Positions 1 through 10,540 of a stretch of DNA of 64,000 nt are shown piece by piece (position 1 is the first letter of the stretch; each line of letters opens with the position of its first letter). Origin of the DNA: Mesodorylaimus sp. YZB2_4 (Eukaryota; Nematoda; Enoplea; Dorylaimida; Dorylaimidae). Position numbers and translations under genes: made by a program. The notes beneath the pieces are model-generated. The model saw only the letters and a list, made by a program, of their open reading frames with translations, made no database searches and was not told the origin of the DNA. The stretch spans positions 1-64,000 of the forward strand of contig JASANH010001470.1 of NCBI GenBank assembly GCA_030248295.1, read 5' to 3'.

Positions 1-2700
1 TTAGAGGCAGAGGCCAGGATAAGGCGCCAACGCTACCACATCGATTTGCTTGTCGATCAGCAGTACCACCGCAACCAAAGCATAGCCATGTTGCGTGCTG
101 GTGCTGATGCGGCCGAAGGTAAGTTCGTGAGAGCTCTGACGAACAAGCGTGCAAAGAAAACCAAACTGCCGAAGGAGCAAGCGCAATACGAGGCTAAAAT
201 CCTTATCACGAGAGTCATGAACTGTCGCCTGAAGTGCGTTGTGAGGTTAAAGAAAGGAATCTTGGCTTTGCAAAAGCGGTGCAATAAATTGTTGGAGAAG
301 GCGGTAGGCGACGAAGCTAACTTGGACGAGGTTTGTGGTAACGCAGTGCACTCAAAAGGTAGAGAGCCATACTTTTATGAGGCAGCGTACAAAGTGTTTG
401 ATGGCGATGTGATTGCCATGAAGTGGACACCTGAGTGGCACACCTGTCACAGTGAAGGACGCGCAGACGAGGTCCCTGTTGCTGTGCATGATGATGAGAA
501 CCATAATGCAGTGAAAGTGAAGGCAAAAGACCGCGAAGTGTGGCCGTGTAATGCACTAGGAACATGCGTCTTGCCCGATAATTGTCTCGTCCGGCTGATT
601 GCCTTATGCGCAAGAATGGTGCAAGAAAAAAATTTTAGGCGATTTTTGGCAGATGGAATTGATGTGTGCTCGCATCTGAAACATCCGCAGAAAACGGAAA
701 CAATTAGTCCTGAGAAGATTAATAGCAGAAGCGTGCTGGACTACAAGATAATTGTGACTGACAAACTCGGCCATTCAATCGCTTGCTTGCCTGACAATTG
801 CGACAGCGACTTACTTTTCTTACGTCGAATGGGTGTGCACTATCCTTCTGTGCAGAATGTTCTCAATGCTGTCTATGATGTCCAAGCACTGGACAGACAG
901 CTGAGTGCCATCGACACGGCTCTGGTGAAAGGAGATGAAGATACGCTGGAGAAGATGGTGCTTATGCTGTCTGGTCCAGATGCTGCTGTGGCATCGGATT
1001 CAGTCGCAGTCGAAAATGCGGAAAACGGCGTAGAAATGAAAATAAAGCACTTGCCTTATGCACTCGAGTTTCTGAAGGACGTACATCGGAAGCCTGTGTA
1101 CAGCTGCGCCTCGTGTCGTGTCTTGCACTACAGGACTCGAGTGCGTCAAGTGCAGTTTGTCCCTGATGACAAAACGGGCACAGTGAAGGTTTACACTGGA
1201 ACTAGCATGAAACGGAAGAATGCAGAGAAGCCGTGCAACGACCTGTGGCTGCAGCTGTACGGTATAACTGAGGCGGAGTGCCGGGACAAAAGCGAGCTAT
1301 ACGTCTGCCATCGTTGCTTCTCTCACTTGACCAAAGGTGGAGCCAACGGCGCGAAACACGCACCAATTTCAGTTTTCAACCAACTGGAGGTAGCTGGCAC
1401 GCCTGCCGAGTTGAAGGACTTGAACGAGTTCGAGAGGCACTTTGTGCAGAAGGCCAAGTGCTTCCAAGTAATCTATCGACTGGGTACGATGCAGTCGAAT
1501 ACGTTGCCGGCTTCGTGCAGGGTTAAAGGGCACAAGGGCCAAGTTGTACATTATCCGCTGCCACTGAGCGAAACGCTGCGTGCATTGCCTGAATCGGGCG
1601 GCATGCCATCCGACCAGAACATGTTCATTGTAGTGTATGGCACTCCGACTAAAAATAAGGTGGTTTGGAAAGCCCTAGTCGACGTGCCAAAGATAAAAAA
1701 GGCAATCGAAAAGTTGAAGGAGATAAACCCGGAGTACAGGAATGTGGCCGATGGCTGGGACCCGTTTAGCACTGTTGAAATGACAGAAGACGAGTGCGAC
1801 GAGGAGATTGTGAAAGAGTGCGAGTGGTTCGCGAAAAAAGCCATGATCAGGAAAATCGATAAAAAGGATGAAGAAAAGATAGTGGACTCTTTCACCGTGC
1901 AGCCGCTCTTTAAACGGAAGCCAGACGCGTCCGATCTGGAATTGTATCAAATGGAAAAAGTGGATGCTGAACGTATCGATCCAAGAGAAGAAAAATTAGA
2001 TCTCTGGTGCTTCCCGCACTTGTACCCAGACGGCAGGAATGGCGAAGGGGAAAAACGGGAGTCAAAGTTGTCGAATGCAGACTTTGTGACTAGTCGCTTG
2101 TACAACGAGAATCCCAAGTTCAGACACGATCACCAGTACTTGTTCTACTTGCTGCACAAGTATCAGTTGAGGGCTATCGCAAACTCGATAAGCCAAGCAC
2201 TCCGCAACACCTTTGCTTACAACAATATGACTGTAGGCGAGTTTGTGAAAAATGTAAGCAAGGGTGAGCAGGAGCTGGAAGCCAATTTGTACACAGCCTT
2301 TCAAAAAGTGCGTGGAACAGCTGAGTATTGGAACCAGCAGCGCATGGACCTGCGGACAATGGTTCGAGAGCTGGGCCCACCATGTTGGTTTCTCACGTTT
2401 AGTGCAGCCGAGTACTCGGAAGACTGGCAGGATATGCAGGAGATGCTGATTGAAGTGAACAAGTGCGTGCAAGAATTCAACAAAATGAGTAATGGCGAGC
2501 GATGCGCTACCGACCCAGTCAGTGCAAGCAGGCACTTTCACCATCGCTTTAGAGCACTTATGAAGAACGTTATTCTGAACAAGGATGGCCCGCTAGGTCA
2601 TGTGACCGACTTCTTTTGGAGAGTGGAATACCAGTCGAGAGGAGCCCCCCCATTTCCACATGGTGGTATGGGTGGAAGATGCGCCCAGGTTAGGCATTGA
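1..2700 (+). pseudogene. Helitron replication protein, N-terminal part (5' end outside window)
   Basis: The reading frame is open from base 1, so the protein starts upstream of the window. It encodes the N-terminal and Rep-core part of a Helitron (rolling-circle transposon) protein. A zinc-binding-looking pair of Cys-x2-Cys motifs lies around 1107-1320 (CASC, CHRC). The segment with LNEFERHFVQKAKCFQVIY (about 1420-1475) resembles the conserved pre-Rep region of Helitrons. Around 2385-2420 WFLTFSAAEYSEDW matches the Helitron_like_N family. The frame stops at 2700 only because a run of seven C at 2645-2651 shifts it by one base, exactly at the HUH histidine motif. The sequence continues in another frame, so this is one gene with a frameshift. 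Base composition is richer in GC than the flanking intergenic DNA. Confidence 0.88.
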
Positions 2701-5700
2701 CCCACCAGAAATTGTGCTCGAGTTCATACAAAAGTATGCCACCTGTCGTTTGCCAAGTAAAGATAAAGAGCCACTGTTGCACAAGCTGGTCACAACCTAC
2801 CAAATGCACCGATGCAACAAGTACTGCAGAAAGATACGGGGCAGGTGCAGGTTTGGATTTCCGAGGCAGGTGAGCGAGGCTGCCACGCTAAACGACCCGC
2901 TGAAAAACGTGGGCCAGCGGCTAAGAGGCAAAAGCGAGTCTCGCCTTTACTATCTCCCACGTGGAGCCTCTGAGAGAACGGTGAATGACTACAATGCTGA
3001 GCTGCTACTGCTGTGGCAGGCCAACATGGACATTCAGTTTATTGGCGAGAACACGCACGCGGTCGTCAACTACATTGTCAACTATGTGACCAAAAAGGAA
3101 AAGTCCGCCTTGCAGGATTTGTGGGACAGTCTGAAGCAAGACAGCTCGACCTACTCGCGTCTGTTCAATATCGGCTGTCGCTCTTTGGCCATGAGGGAAT
3201 GCGGCGCCTACGAAGCTGCCGATTTGCTACTCGGTCAAAACCTATTTGGGAAAAGCCGATCAGTCAAGTACGTCTGCTCGAGACAGCCACATTTACGTCC
3301 TCGAATACTGAAGCCATTGGCCAAGTTGAAGGACATGGATCCAGAGTCGACTGACAAGTACGAAAACAATTGGATCTCTACGTATTACCCAGACAGGCCG
3401 GAAAGTCTTGAGAACATGTGTCTCTATGATTTCGTGCGTTTGCACGATCGAGACTCCATGTCCAACACTGGCCCCTTGGCGTTTAAAACGGAGGCGAACG
3501 GACGGCTGAGTGTAAGAACCAAGCCATATTTGATCAGTCATGCAATGTACAACTTCCAAGAAAGACAGGAAGAGTACTGCTACTCGCTCCTCTTGCTGTT
3601 CAAGCCCTTCAGAAGCGAGAGTGAAGAATTGATCGACGCTAATGCAGGAAGCTGCATTCCTGTGTTCGAACGGGAACTATTGCACAACGAGCAACTGGCT
3701 GAGTACCACTCTCGTTTGGTGCTGCGGGAAGAGGAAGCGCAGAAGAACAAAGAGGCCATCGAAAAAGAGAAGAAAGCAGCGAGCCAAGAGGCTGAGAACA
3801 CGCCAGGTGACAGAGAGCCCCAAGTGTTGGGCGAACCAGTCGAGGCGGCATTAGCCATGCAGGAGTTCGAGATAGCCATGCAAAATGCTCCTGAGGAAAG
3901 CCTGGAAGAGATGATTAGCAGTCTCAACAGTGACCAGAAGCGTATCTTTGATAAGATCACGAGCCACATGCAAGAGAGCGCAGAGCCCTTGCGACTGTTT
4001 ATCAGTGGAGCAGGTGGCACAGGTAAGAGTTTCTTGATTAACACCCTGAAGTTGTGGATGAATGACCAGTGCGGGATGAATGGAACCAGTGTCGCAGTTG
4101 CGGCCTTCACTGGCTTGGCTGCTTTCAATGTGAACGGCATGACGTTGCACAGGCTGCTGCAGTTGCCAGTGCAGCATGGACTCAAGAGTGCGTACTCTCC
4201 ACTGTCTGACGATGTGTGCAAGCAGTTGCGCACCTACCTGAAACAAGTCAAAGTTTTGGTCATCGACGAAGTGAGCATGGTGTCGAACGTTCTCCTTGCG
4301 TATGTTCATTTACGCCTGAACGAAATTTTCAACAGGAATGTGGAGCACATACTATTCGGAGGGCTGAACGTGATCGTCATGGGTGACTTGGCGCAGCTGC
4401 CACCTTGTGGCGACGGTCCGCCTTTCCAAGAACTGACCGCTGTACAAGCGAACAAGATCATCGGCGGCTGGGGCGCGCCTGAGCTGTGGGGAACATTTGC
4501 CTACGATGAGCTTACCATCAATATGAGGCAGCAAGAGGATCCCGAATTTGCGGGCATTCTGGACAGGCTGCGATTCGGCCAAATGACTGAAGAGGATGTT
4601 TGTGTGCTGCAGGGTCGGCTGATCCCTCTGACATCGCAAGTGGATCCATTGGAAGCCTTCGCTCAGAGATGCGTGCAACTGCGCAAGGCTGGCCGTGAAA
4701 TGATCTGTTTAATGGCCTTACAAAAAATGGTCAACGAGTTCAATAGTCGCATGCTCGATGCAGAAGCGAGCAAAGTGATTGAAATATCAGCAATTGACAG
4801 TTTCGTGTACCTGGGCCGCCGTGCTTCGAAGCAACAAGCTGAGAAAGCGAAGGAGCAGCTAAGAAAAATGGCAGCCAAAGAGGGCAGCAGACAGACTGCT
4901 GGCATTGAGGAGAGTCTTCGTCTTTCCATCGGGGCGCGAGTCATGCTAAGGAGAAATGTTGACATTGCGAGCGGCTTGGTGAATGGAGCTGTCGGTTGTG
5001 TGGCCAGTTTTGAGTATTCTCCATGTGGAAAAGTTGTGAACAAGGTGCTTGTCAAGTTCGATAAGGTGCCCAGCGTGGTCATAATTCACAGGGCGACCGT
5101 CAAGTTTGAACTGACGAAGCAGATGTATGTTGATCGAAAGCAGTTCCCACTCATCTTGTCCTATGCGATGACCATCCACAAGGCCCAAGGCATGAGTGTG
5201 TCCCAAGCTATGATTGATGTTGGCAATACAGTCTTCAGCAAGGACGCTGGTGCAGGCATGACGTACGTTGCTTTGTCTCGCGTGAGGACTCTAGCAGGCC
5301 TCCACTTGATGAACTTTGATCCGAGTATGGCTCGTGCTAATGCCAAGTGCGTGAAGGAAATCAATCGATTGCGTCAGGAAAATGAGTCGCACCTTCCGCA
5401 GCTAGTCGTGTCGAGCAAGAAGCTGAAGAAAGTGCGTGATCGTGCTTGGTGCAGCGCTCTAAAACAGGATGCGCAACCAGTGGCTGTCGACGATCATGGA
5501 CAAATGCAGGCGAGAAAAAGCAAGACAAAGAGGCCAGTAACCAAGACTAAGCCACGTTGTGCCTACAAACGAAAGGCTACTGTCAATGAGACGATTTGTC
5601 CAGCTAAAAAAAGGAAGCCCATAGAGCCTAAAATGGCAGGCCGTTTGGTTGATTTTGGCGAAACAGAAAGGAAGCGCCGCGAGATGAAAAATATGAGCAC

Positions 5701-6067
5701 GATCAGCCCTGGCCATGCCGCGGACTTGATTGGGATAATGCCACGTGCTGTAAGACAAAAGATTGGCGGCGTGCACCCTGGTGATGCTCCTTGTGTGTCG
5801 AATATGAGGCTAGTGGAAAGGGTGCTATCAGTGAAACCACCCGGCTTATGCAACTCGTCTGGGGTGGCGTGCTATTCCAATGCTGGAATCCAGGCACTTA
5901 TGTCATTGCATAGCTTTCGGAATGAGTGCTATAATCTGGTCCATGCTCAAATGAAACCGTTTCAGCAGGAGCTGGTGTTGTTTTGCGATGAGTATGAAGC
6001 GCAAGAGATGCAACAGAAACCAGCTGTCCTGTCAACACAACGCTTACGACTGGCGCTGTCTGCGTAA
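2655..6067 (+). pseudogene. Helitron Rep C-terminal part, PIF1-family helicase and start of a USP-like peptidase
   Basis: This continues the preceding frame after the one-base shift at the C run. It begins at the HUH histidines and runs through the rest of Rep (NKYCRKIRGRCRFGFP near 2815-2865). The helicase is SF1B/PIF1: Walker A GGTGKS near 4010-4030, Walker B VLVIDEVSMV near 4255-4285, GDLAQLPPC near 4382-4410, and the C-terminal motifs TIHKAQG (about 5172-5192) and TYVALSRVRT (about 5262-5290). A basic linker follows. The last roughly 85 residues look like the start of a ubiquitin-specific protease, with a Cys box GLCNSSGVACYSNAGIQAL (Cys codon 5870-5872). An in-frame TAA at 6065 interrupts that domain. 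In Helitrons Rep nicks and joins DNA and the helicase unwinds it. The element is probably no longer autonomous, although the shift could be a homopolymer read error. Confidence 0.88.
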
Positions 6068-6402
6068 GGCAAGTTTAACTTTGCTGACAAGGATGGCGAG
6101 CAGTGCGCTCGAGAGTTCATGCAAATGCATGCATGATTCAAAAAGCAAAAATGCTGGGCATGTTCCGTGTGTGCACACGGGAAACGTTCGTGTGTGACTA
6201 TGCAGGGTGTGGACACACGTGGAGCAGCTGTAGCATCGAGGAGACATCGTACTTGCTTGTGCTGCCGTGGGCTAATCGGACCATTGAAGAAATGATACTC
6301 GGATACAGACACGATGGAGAGAGATCTTGTCGCAGCCGTCATCACCACCGCACCAAGGGTGGTCGCTTCCTCGTCCTCGACCCGGCGCTTCGAGGAGCCT
6401 AG
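6068..6402 (+). pseudogene. Decayed remainder of the USP-like (C19) peptidase domain of the Helitron
   Basis: Reading through the TAA at 6065 gives FNFADKDGEQCAREFMQMH up to about 6130, which fits the QQDAxEF box of ubiquitin-specific proteases. After a further frame change near 6130 the sequence encodes ETFVCDYAGCGHTWSS and EETSYLLVLPWANRTIEEM (about 6182-6290). That resembles the zinc-finger and 'leucine-proline' stretch that follows it in USPs. The order Cys box, Q/EF box, C-x-CGH finger is correct for the family. No clear His box is seen. The domain is broken by one stop and one frameshift. OTU or Ulp1-type peptidases would be the usual alternatives in mobile elements, but the CY.N...Q.L pattern fits USP better. 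Confidence 0.6.
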
Positions 6403-6566
6403 TACTTAAAGTATGAGCAACGCTACGCCGAGGACGAGAAACGCAACGACGATGACGACGACGATCGATTCTACAACAGCCGAGCTATCGACCCTAAATT
6501 CCTCGGTGGCGGTGGCAGCAGCAACAGCGGTCGGCAGAACGCGTGGATCCCCATCCACGATGACGA

Positions 6567-7001
6567 ATGTTTGAACGAAACGAGAAACTTTGCGATCCAG
6601 GTCAGTGCTTACTGATCTATTGTCGTTTGTTTGCAAAACACCTTGGAAAATGCATGTTTTTTCATTTTAGCAAGCCTCAAGAACGTTTCCCTCTGAGCGT
6701 AATCAAATATGACAAAGGCAGTGCGTTGATCCAGAGCGATGATAGAGCGTGTCATTTGGTCCCGGTGAACACCTCGAATAAAGTGGCTCTTCCGCCTCAC
6801 GATGTCATCACGGGCTTTTTTATAGAAAAAATCAATCCTCAAAATATCTCTCGAAATTACCTGGACAAACCCTCTATTAAAGAGCCAGGAGAAGAAATAT
6901 GCCACCTGGGGCATACTGACTTTGTGACGAACTATTGCAGATCTTGTAAGAGGTCTCCCAGCTCCTGCAGTTGCGCGGTCTTCTCGGGCTCTACGAAGTA
7001 G
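6567..7001 (+). CDS. Unrecognised ORF in the 3' part of the Helitron
   Basis: This open frame of 144 codons lies downstream of the helicase and upstream of the proposed Helitron end. A splice-acceptor-like TTTTAG precedes base 6671, and a GTAAGA donor-like site near 6947 could end an exon. The C-terminal part contains H-x2-H and a C-x2-C...C-x-C cluster (HLGHTDFVTNYCRSC and CSC), possibly metal binding. Immediately upstream (6414-6570) is an Asp-rich stretch with poly-Gly and no ORF I recognise. It may be extra Helitron coding sequence or chance. Confidence 0.3.
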   Translation: MFERNEKLCDPGQCLLIYCRLFAKHLGKCMFFHFSKPQERFPLSVIKYDKGSALIQSDDRACHLVPVNTSNKVALPPHDVITGFFIEKINPQNISRNYLDKPSIKEPGEEICHLGHTDFVTNYCRSCKRSPSSCSCAVFSGSTK

Positions 7002-7077
7002 CCGATCCGTTTTAACAGGTGACAGTGTAGAGACTCGACTGGCAATCGATACTCTGCACGGAGCCGGCAGCTGGGAG

Positions 7078-7114
7078 CGTCACCCGTCAGGGTGACGTTT
7101 CAGCCATGTACTAG
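7078..7114 (+). repeat. Candidate Helitron 3' terminus (hairpin plus CTAG)
   Basis: A perfect 8-bp stem (CGTCACCC at 7078-7085, GGGTGACG at 7090-7097, 4-nt loop) is followed 13 nt later by CTAG at 7111-7114. Helitrons end in a short hairpin 10-15 nt before CTRR, and this lies on the correct side and strand of the helicase gene. The base after CTAG is G rather than the expected T. Confidence 0.5.
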
Positions 7115-7203
7115 GTCGGAGGACTTAGCAAGCTGCCCTGGGTTTTTGGCGTGGTGCTAAAGCTCCACCGGTCACTCCCTCCAGTAATACGGACCCAGTC
7201 GTA

Positions 7204-7758
7204 TTACAACATGTCTTTCAACTGGGAAAAACTGAAGTTGTGGCAGATTTGAGAAAGAAGGAGGATTTTGCCATCTAGAAATATTCCAGCTCATCAATGG
7301 TAAATGGTAAGGCCCCACAATCCAGTGAGAGTGTTCTATGAATATGGCTGGCATTATGACACAAACTGCTGTTACACTTACTTATGCTTGGGCTAGCTTC
7401 TATCGTATCGATAATTTGCTTCACGACTGCATTGTTGGACCTAGCATACGTAATTTCCTGCTTGACTATGGCTTGGCTGACTCTTGTGGATAACTCGAGC
7501 CCTTGGCCAGGGGCTAATGCGTTGCAGACTAATAAACAAGCCTCTCCGGCAGCATTAGTGACCACTCTAACAGTTCTCTCAGATGCCTGATCAAATGGTA
7601 CATTCTGGAAAAAAATTCAGCTGTACAACGCTAATAGATATACAGTAGGTATTCTAATGTAGTGCACACGCAAATAGGAAACAGATGGCTCATAAGAGCA
7701 TGCTTACCAGCTGAAATGGAATGTGTTCCCACTGCTGTCTAGTTACAGAAGACAGCTC
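7204..7758 (-). CDS. Last three exons of an unrecognised host gene
   Basis: Three exons can be read on the minus strand: 7758-7708, 7604-7382 and 7274-7204, ending in TAA at 7206-7204. Acceptors are CATGCAG, TTTTCCAG and TTTCTAG; donors are GTAAGC and GTAAGT. The lengths (51, 223, 71 nt) keep one frame and give 114 C-terminal residues. The product is soluble and probably helical (e.g. AIVKQEITYARSNNAVVKQI, then INGKILLLSQICHN), with no hydrophobic segment and no domain I can name. Upstream exons should lie beyond 7758 but I could not find them with confidence. The gene end is only 90 bp from the proposed Helitron terminus. Confidence 0.55.
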
Positions 7759-8730
7759 CTGCATGGAAAAGTTGATGGTTGACAAGCAACAATGACGGAT
7801 CAAGGAGACCCTATTGTCATCACAATGGGTTCAGTCATCGCGCCGAGTGATCTACGGAGATCTGAACGTCAAGCAGAAGACAATGGAGAGGGTGACATTG
7901 TGACACAGTTTTTTACAAGTTTCTTTGGCGAATTACAGACTGGAATGCCAACAGCTATCAAGACCAAGGTCTATTAAAGACGCCTGCGTTCTCATGTCAG
8001 CGACTTCTAAAATGGCGACCCTGATTTCCATAACAGCATGTAGGCGCTCTCGTTGGAGGGTCGTGCACAATGCCGAATTCAGTTTGACTCCATTTATGTA
8101 GTCGCATGTGCTGTTCGTTCCTATTAAGATGGCTGGGGTCTCTATTTATCTCGTAATCCTATTATGGTGGGTCAGCGCCGGCAGGACTGGGAATAATGGT
8201 CTTGAACAACGAAACATTGCTTGCTTACATGGGAATCCCCACGGAAGCAGAAACAGCGTATTAACCCAATATATCGATAAACAGTGTGACTTGTATCGAT
8301 CGCACGAAACACAAGGAGGTGAGGATCGTCGATGCTGACACGGCTTCGAAACTGGCCTCTCATCCAGGTTTTCGATATACGAGCGCGAAAGTTAAAGGGT
8401 GAGTCTACGAAGTAGCCATGGCTAAAACGGCGGTCGTCGCATTCACTGCGACTCAGTTGGTCGAATCAGTTTTAAATTTAGCAAGTGCGTATACCCATTC
8501 TCTAACCTGTTTTTAAAAAATTAACTTTTATTTCTCCGCTTCTGTCTAGAAGTTGAAATAAATCGATTCGGCTACGGGCTCGTCATTTTTTCGGGACCAA
8601 GTCCACATTATTTTGGTCGATACTGGTTAGTTGGTGGGGCTATGGCTATAGCAAACAGCTATGGCTGAGTTCTCCCTTATTTCGGCTAATTATCAGCTTC
8701 CCACAAACCCGTTGGGTTCGTGTACTTTAA
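7759..8730. other. Unassigned stretch beside the host gene
   Basis: It probably holds introns or further exons of the minus-strand gene. A plus-strand frame at 8129-8336 starts with a signal-peptide-like segment (MAGVSIYLVILLWWVSAG), but I found no supported continuation. Nothing else is recognised. Confidence 0.3.
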
Positions 8731-9585
8731 ATTAGCAAAAAATTCATGAGATGAAACTGGGGAAGGTAGTGCATGTGGTTTGATGCGCCTTCGGAGCGGG
8801 CCAGTCCAGGCCGACTAAAGGTGATCAAGAAAGATCCTGCCTGGCTCTGGCTGGTACTCGCGGTATTGGGGTTGACAAGTAGACCATAACAACCTGGCCT
8901 CATTTATGTCACCGGCCATGCCAGATGTTAGCTGCTAGAAAATGCTCACATCTGCAGCTCTTGTATAGTGGATATTTCAGGGACTGTTCTGTGAAAAATG
9001 TTATTATACTTGCAGAAAAGGTCTCTCTTTCAATTGCGCAATCTCCTACTTGGGCTAGAATTTCGACGAATTTGCGGCTTCGTAAGACCTTCTAGCAGCA
9101 ATATAGCACAACGAAATTAAGACACTGTGATATTTTTCGTGTGGCTGGTTTTTTGACCCAATGGATGGAATTTATGGATGGATGGAATTTATAAATATTA
9201 GTCGCTCTATTTCAAAAGTGAAGATAAATTTGGCGACTCATCCAATAGATCGAGTTTGGGTCTGCAGAGGAATTCGGTGAGCACTGGTGTTCGCCAGCTG
9301 CAGATGTTCCCAACATATCCTCAGATTATCCAGCAGGTTAGCCGAAGCAGCATACGGCAAGGGGCCTACGTAACACATGCTCGAAATGTTGAACCCACAG
9401 GTGGTAAAGTGGCAGATAATATTTCAGTTTACATGCAGGAAAACTTTTTTCTCTCGTTCAGTCCCTGTTAGGGCATATTCTGAAAACAGTGGTCAGAGTC
9501 TTAGCTCTTTGTCGTGAGTCAGTGAGTCAATAGGTTTTGTCGTCTGCCAGATTGCCTGAGAACTGAGATATGCAACTTCAGGCGG
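8731..9585 (+). repeat. Long dispersed repeat family L, copy 1
   Basis: About 855 bp that match, in inverted orientation, 25335-26190. Shared blocks include the segment around TTCGGAGCGGGCCAGTCCAG (copy 2 reads the reverse complement), the CTGCAGAGGAATTCGGTGAG block near 9265 and the end block near 9560-9585. The copies differ by substitutions and small indels. No long ORF is preserved in both, so it looks like a non-autonomous mobile element or a decayed one. Ends carry an AATTAGCAAAAAATT-like stretch. A third partial copy lies at 24240-24465. Confidence 0.8.
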
Positions 9586-10540
9586 AGGGGGTTGGCAAAA
9601 AGTGGTCAGCTGCGATCGGCGGAGGGGGAGGGGTAGCGGCCAATGGTCGACCGCAGCAAAATTTTAAATTTTTGATGATAAAAAAAACACCTTTTCTCTT
9701 CACCAGAAAACACCTTTTTATCCGCGCGATCAAACCTTCAAAACTTTTTGTCTTCTCTTCTCCTTGGTCGTTCATTCTCGATAATCCATTCTCGATTTTG
9801 TGCGGTCGACCTTTAAGGATGGCCCCTGAGGGTTTAAGATTTTCTTATGCACTGTCATGTTTACGAGGGCAGCTAAAATTTTTACGAGGGAAATGTGCAA
9901 ATTCTTGTTTCTTATTCAGATTTCGAGGACAAACCATTATCGATCGATATCGTTCGTAGAAAGTCTTTATTTTTTTGGTAAGTGTTCGTTCTGTCGATTT
10001 GTTTGTGAATAAGTGCCCAATTTCGAGGAGATGCAAAAGTTTTTCCCAAGAATGACGTCCAAGATAACTTAAAATCAAGTAATGAAAAAAGTGATAAAAA
10101 AGTTGAGATTTGCTGCCAAAAATGTGTCACCGAGACTTATTCACAGTTGTTAAAACATTTGATAGCGAATTCAGGATCGCCTTCCAAAACTGTGGCATTT
10201 TGACGAATTTCTAAATTTTTATGAAGAAACGAGTTTTTGATTAAATTTATGAAACTATATCGAATATCTGAAAAAGTGAGGGGCGGAAATTAAAGTTGTT
10301 CTGCCAATTTCGCCAATTTCCAGCGTAGCATTGTTTAGGGGCAAAGTTATAGGTAGGGAATGACACATTTCTCCTTGGACTGATGTCACAAAAATGAACT
10401 AATACCTAAAATTCAGTTTGGAGACTTGTGTCAGCTGGGTCTGCTGTGAGAATAAATATTTCATGGGGTTTTGATGGAACTTATGGAAGAACTAAAAATT
10501 TTCGAAGGATAAATACATGTTCTGCTTTTTTTCAGATCGG
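9586..10540. other. AT-rich intergenic DNA
   Basis: I see no gene, tRNA or clear repeat here. There are many T and A runs, and a G-rich patch near 9615-9640. Confidence 0.4.

Noticed and set aside
9570-9959. 129-codon plus-strand ORF
   Set aside because: Poly-Gly and Phe-rich composition follows from low-complexity DNA; no alternative support.
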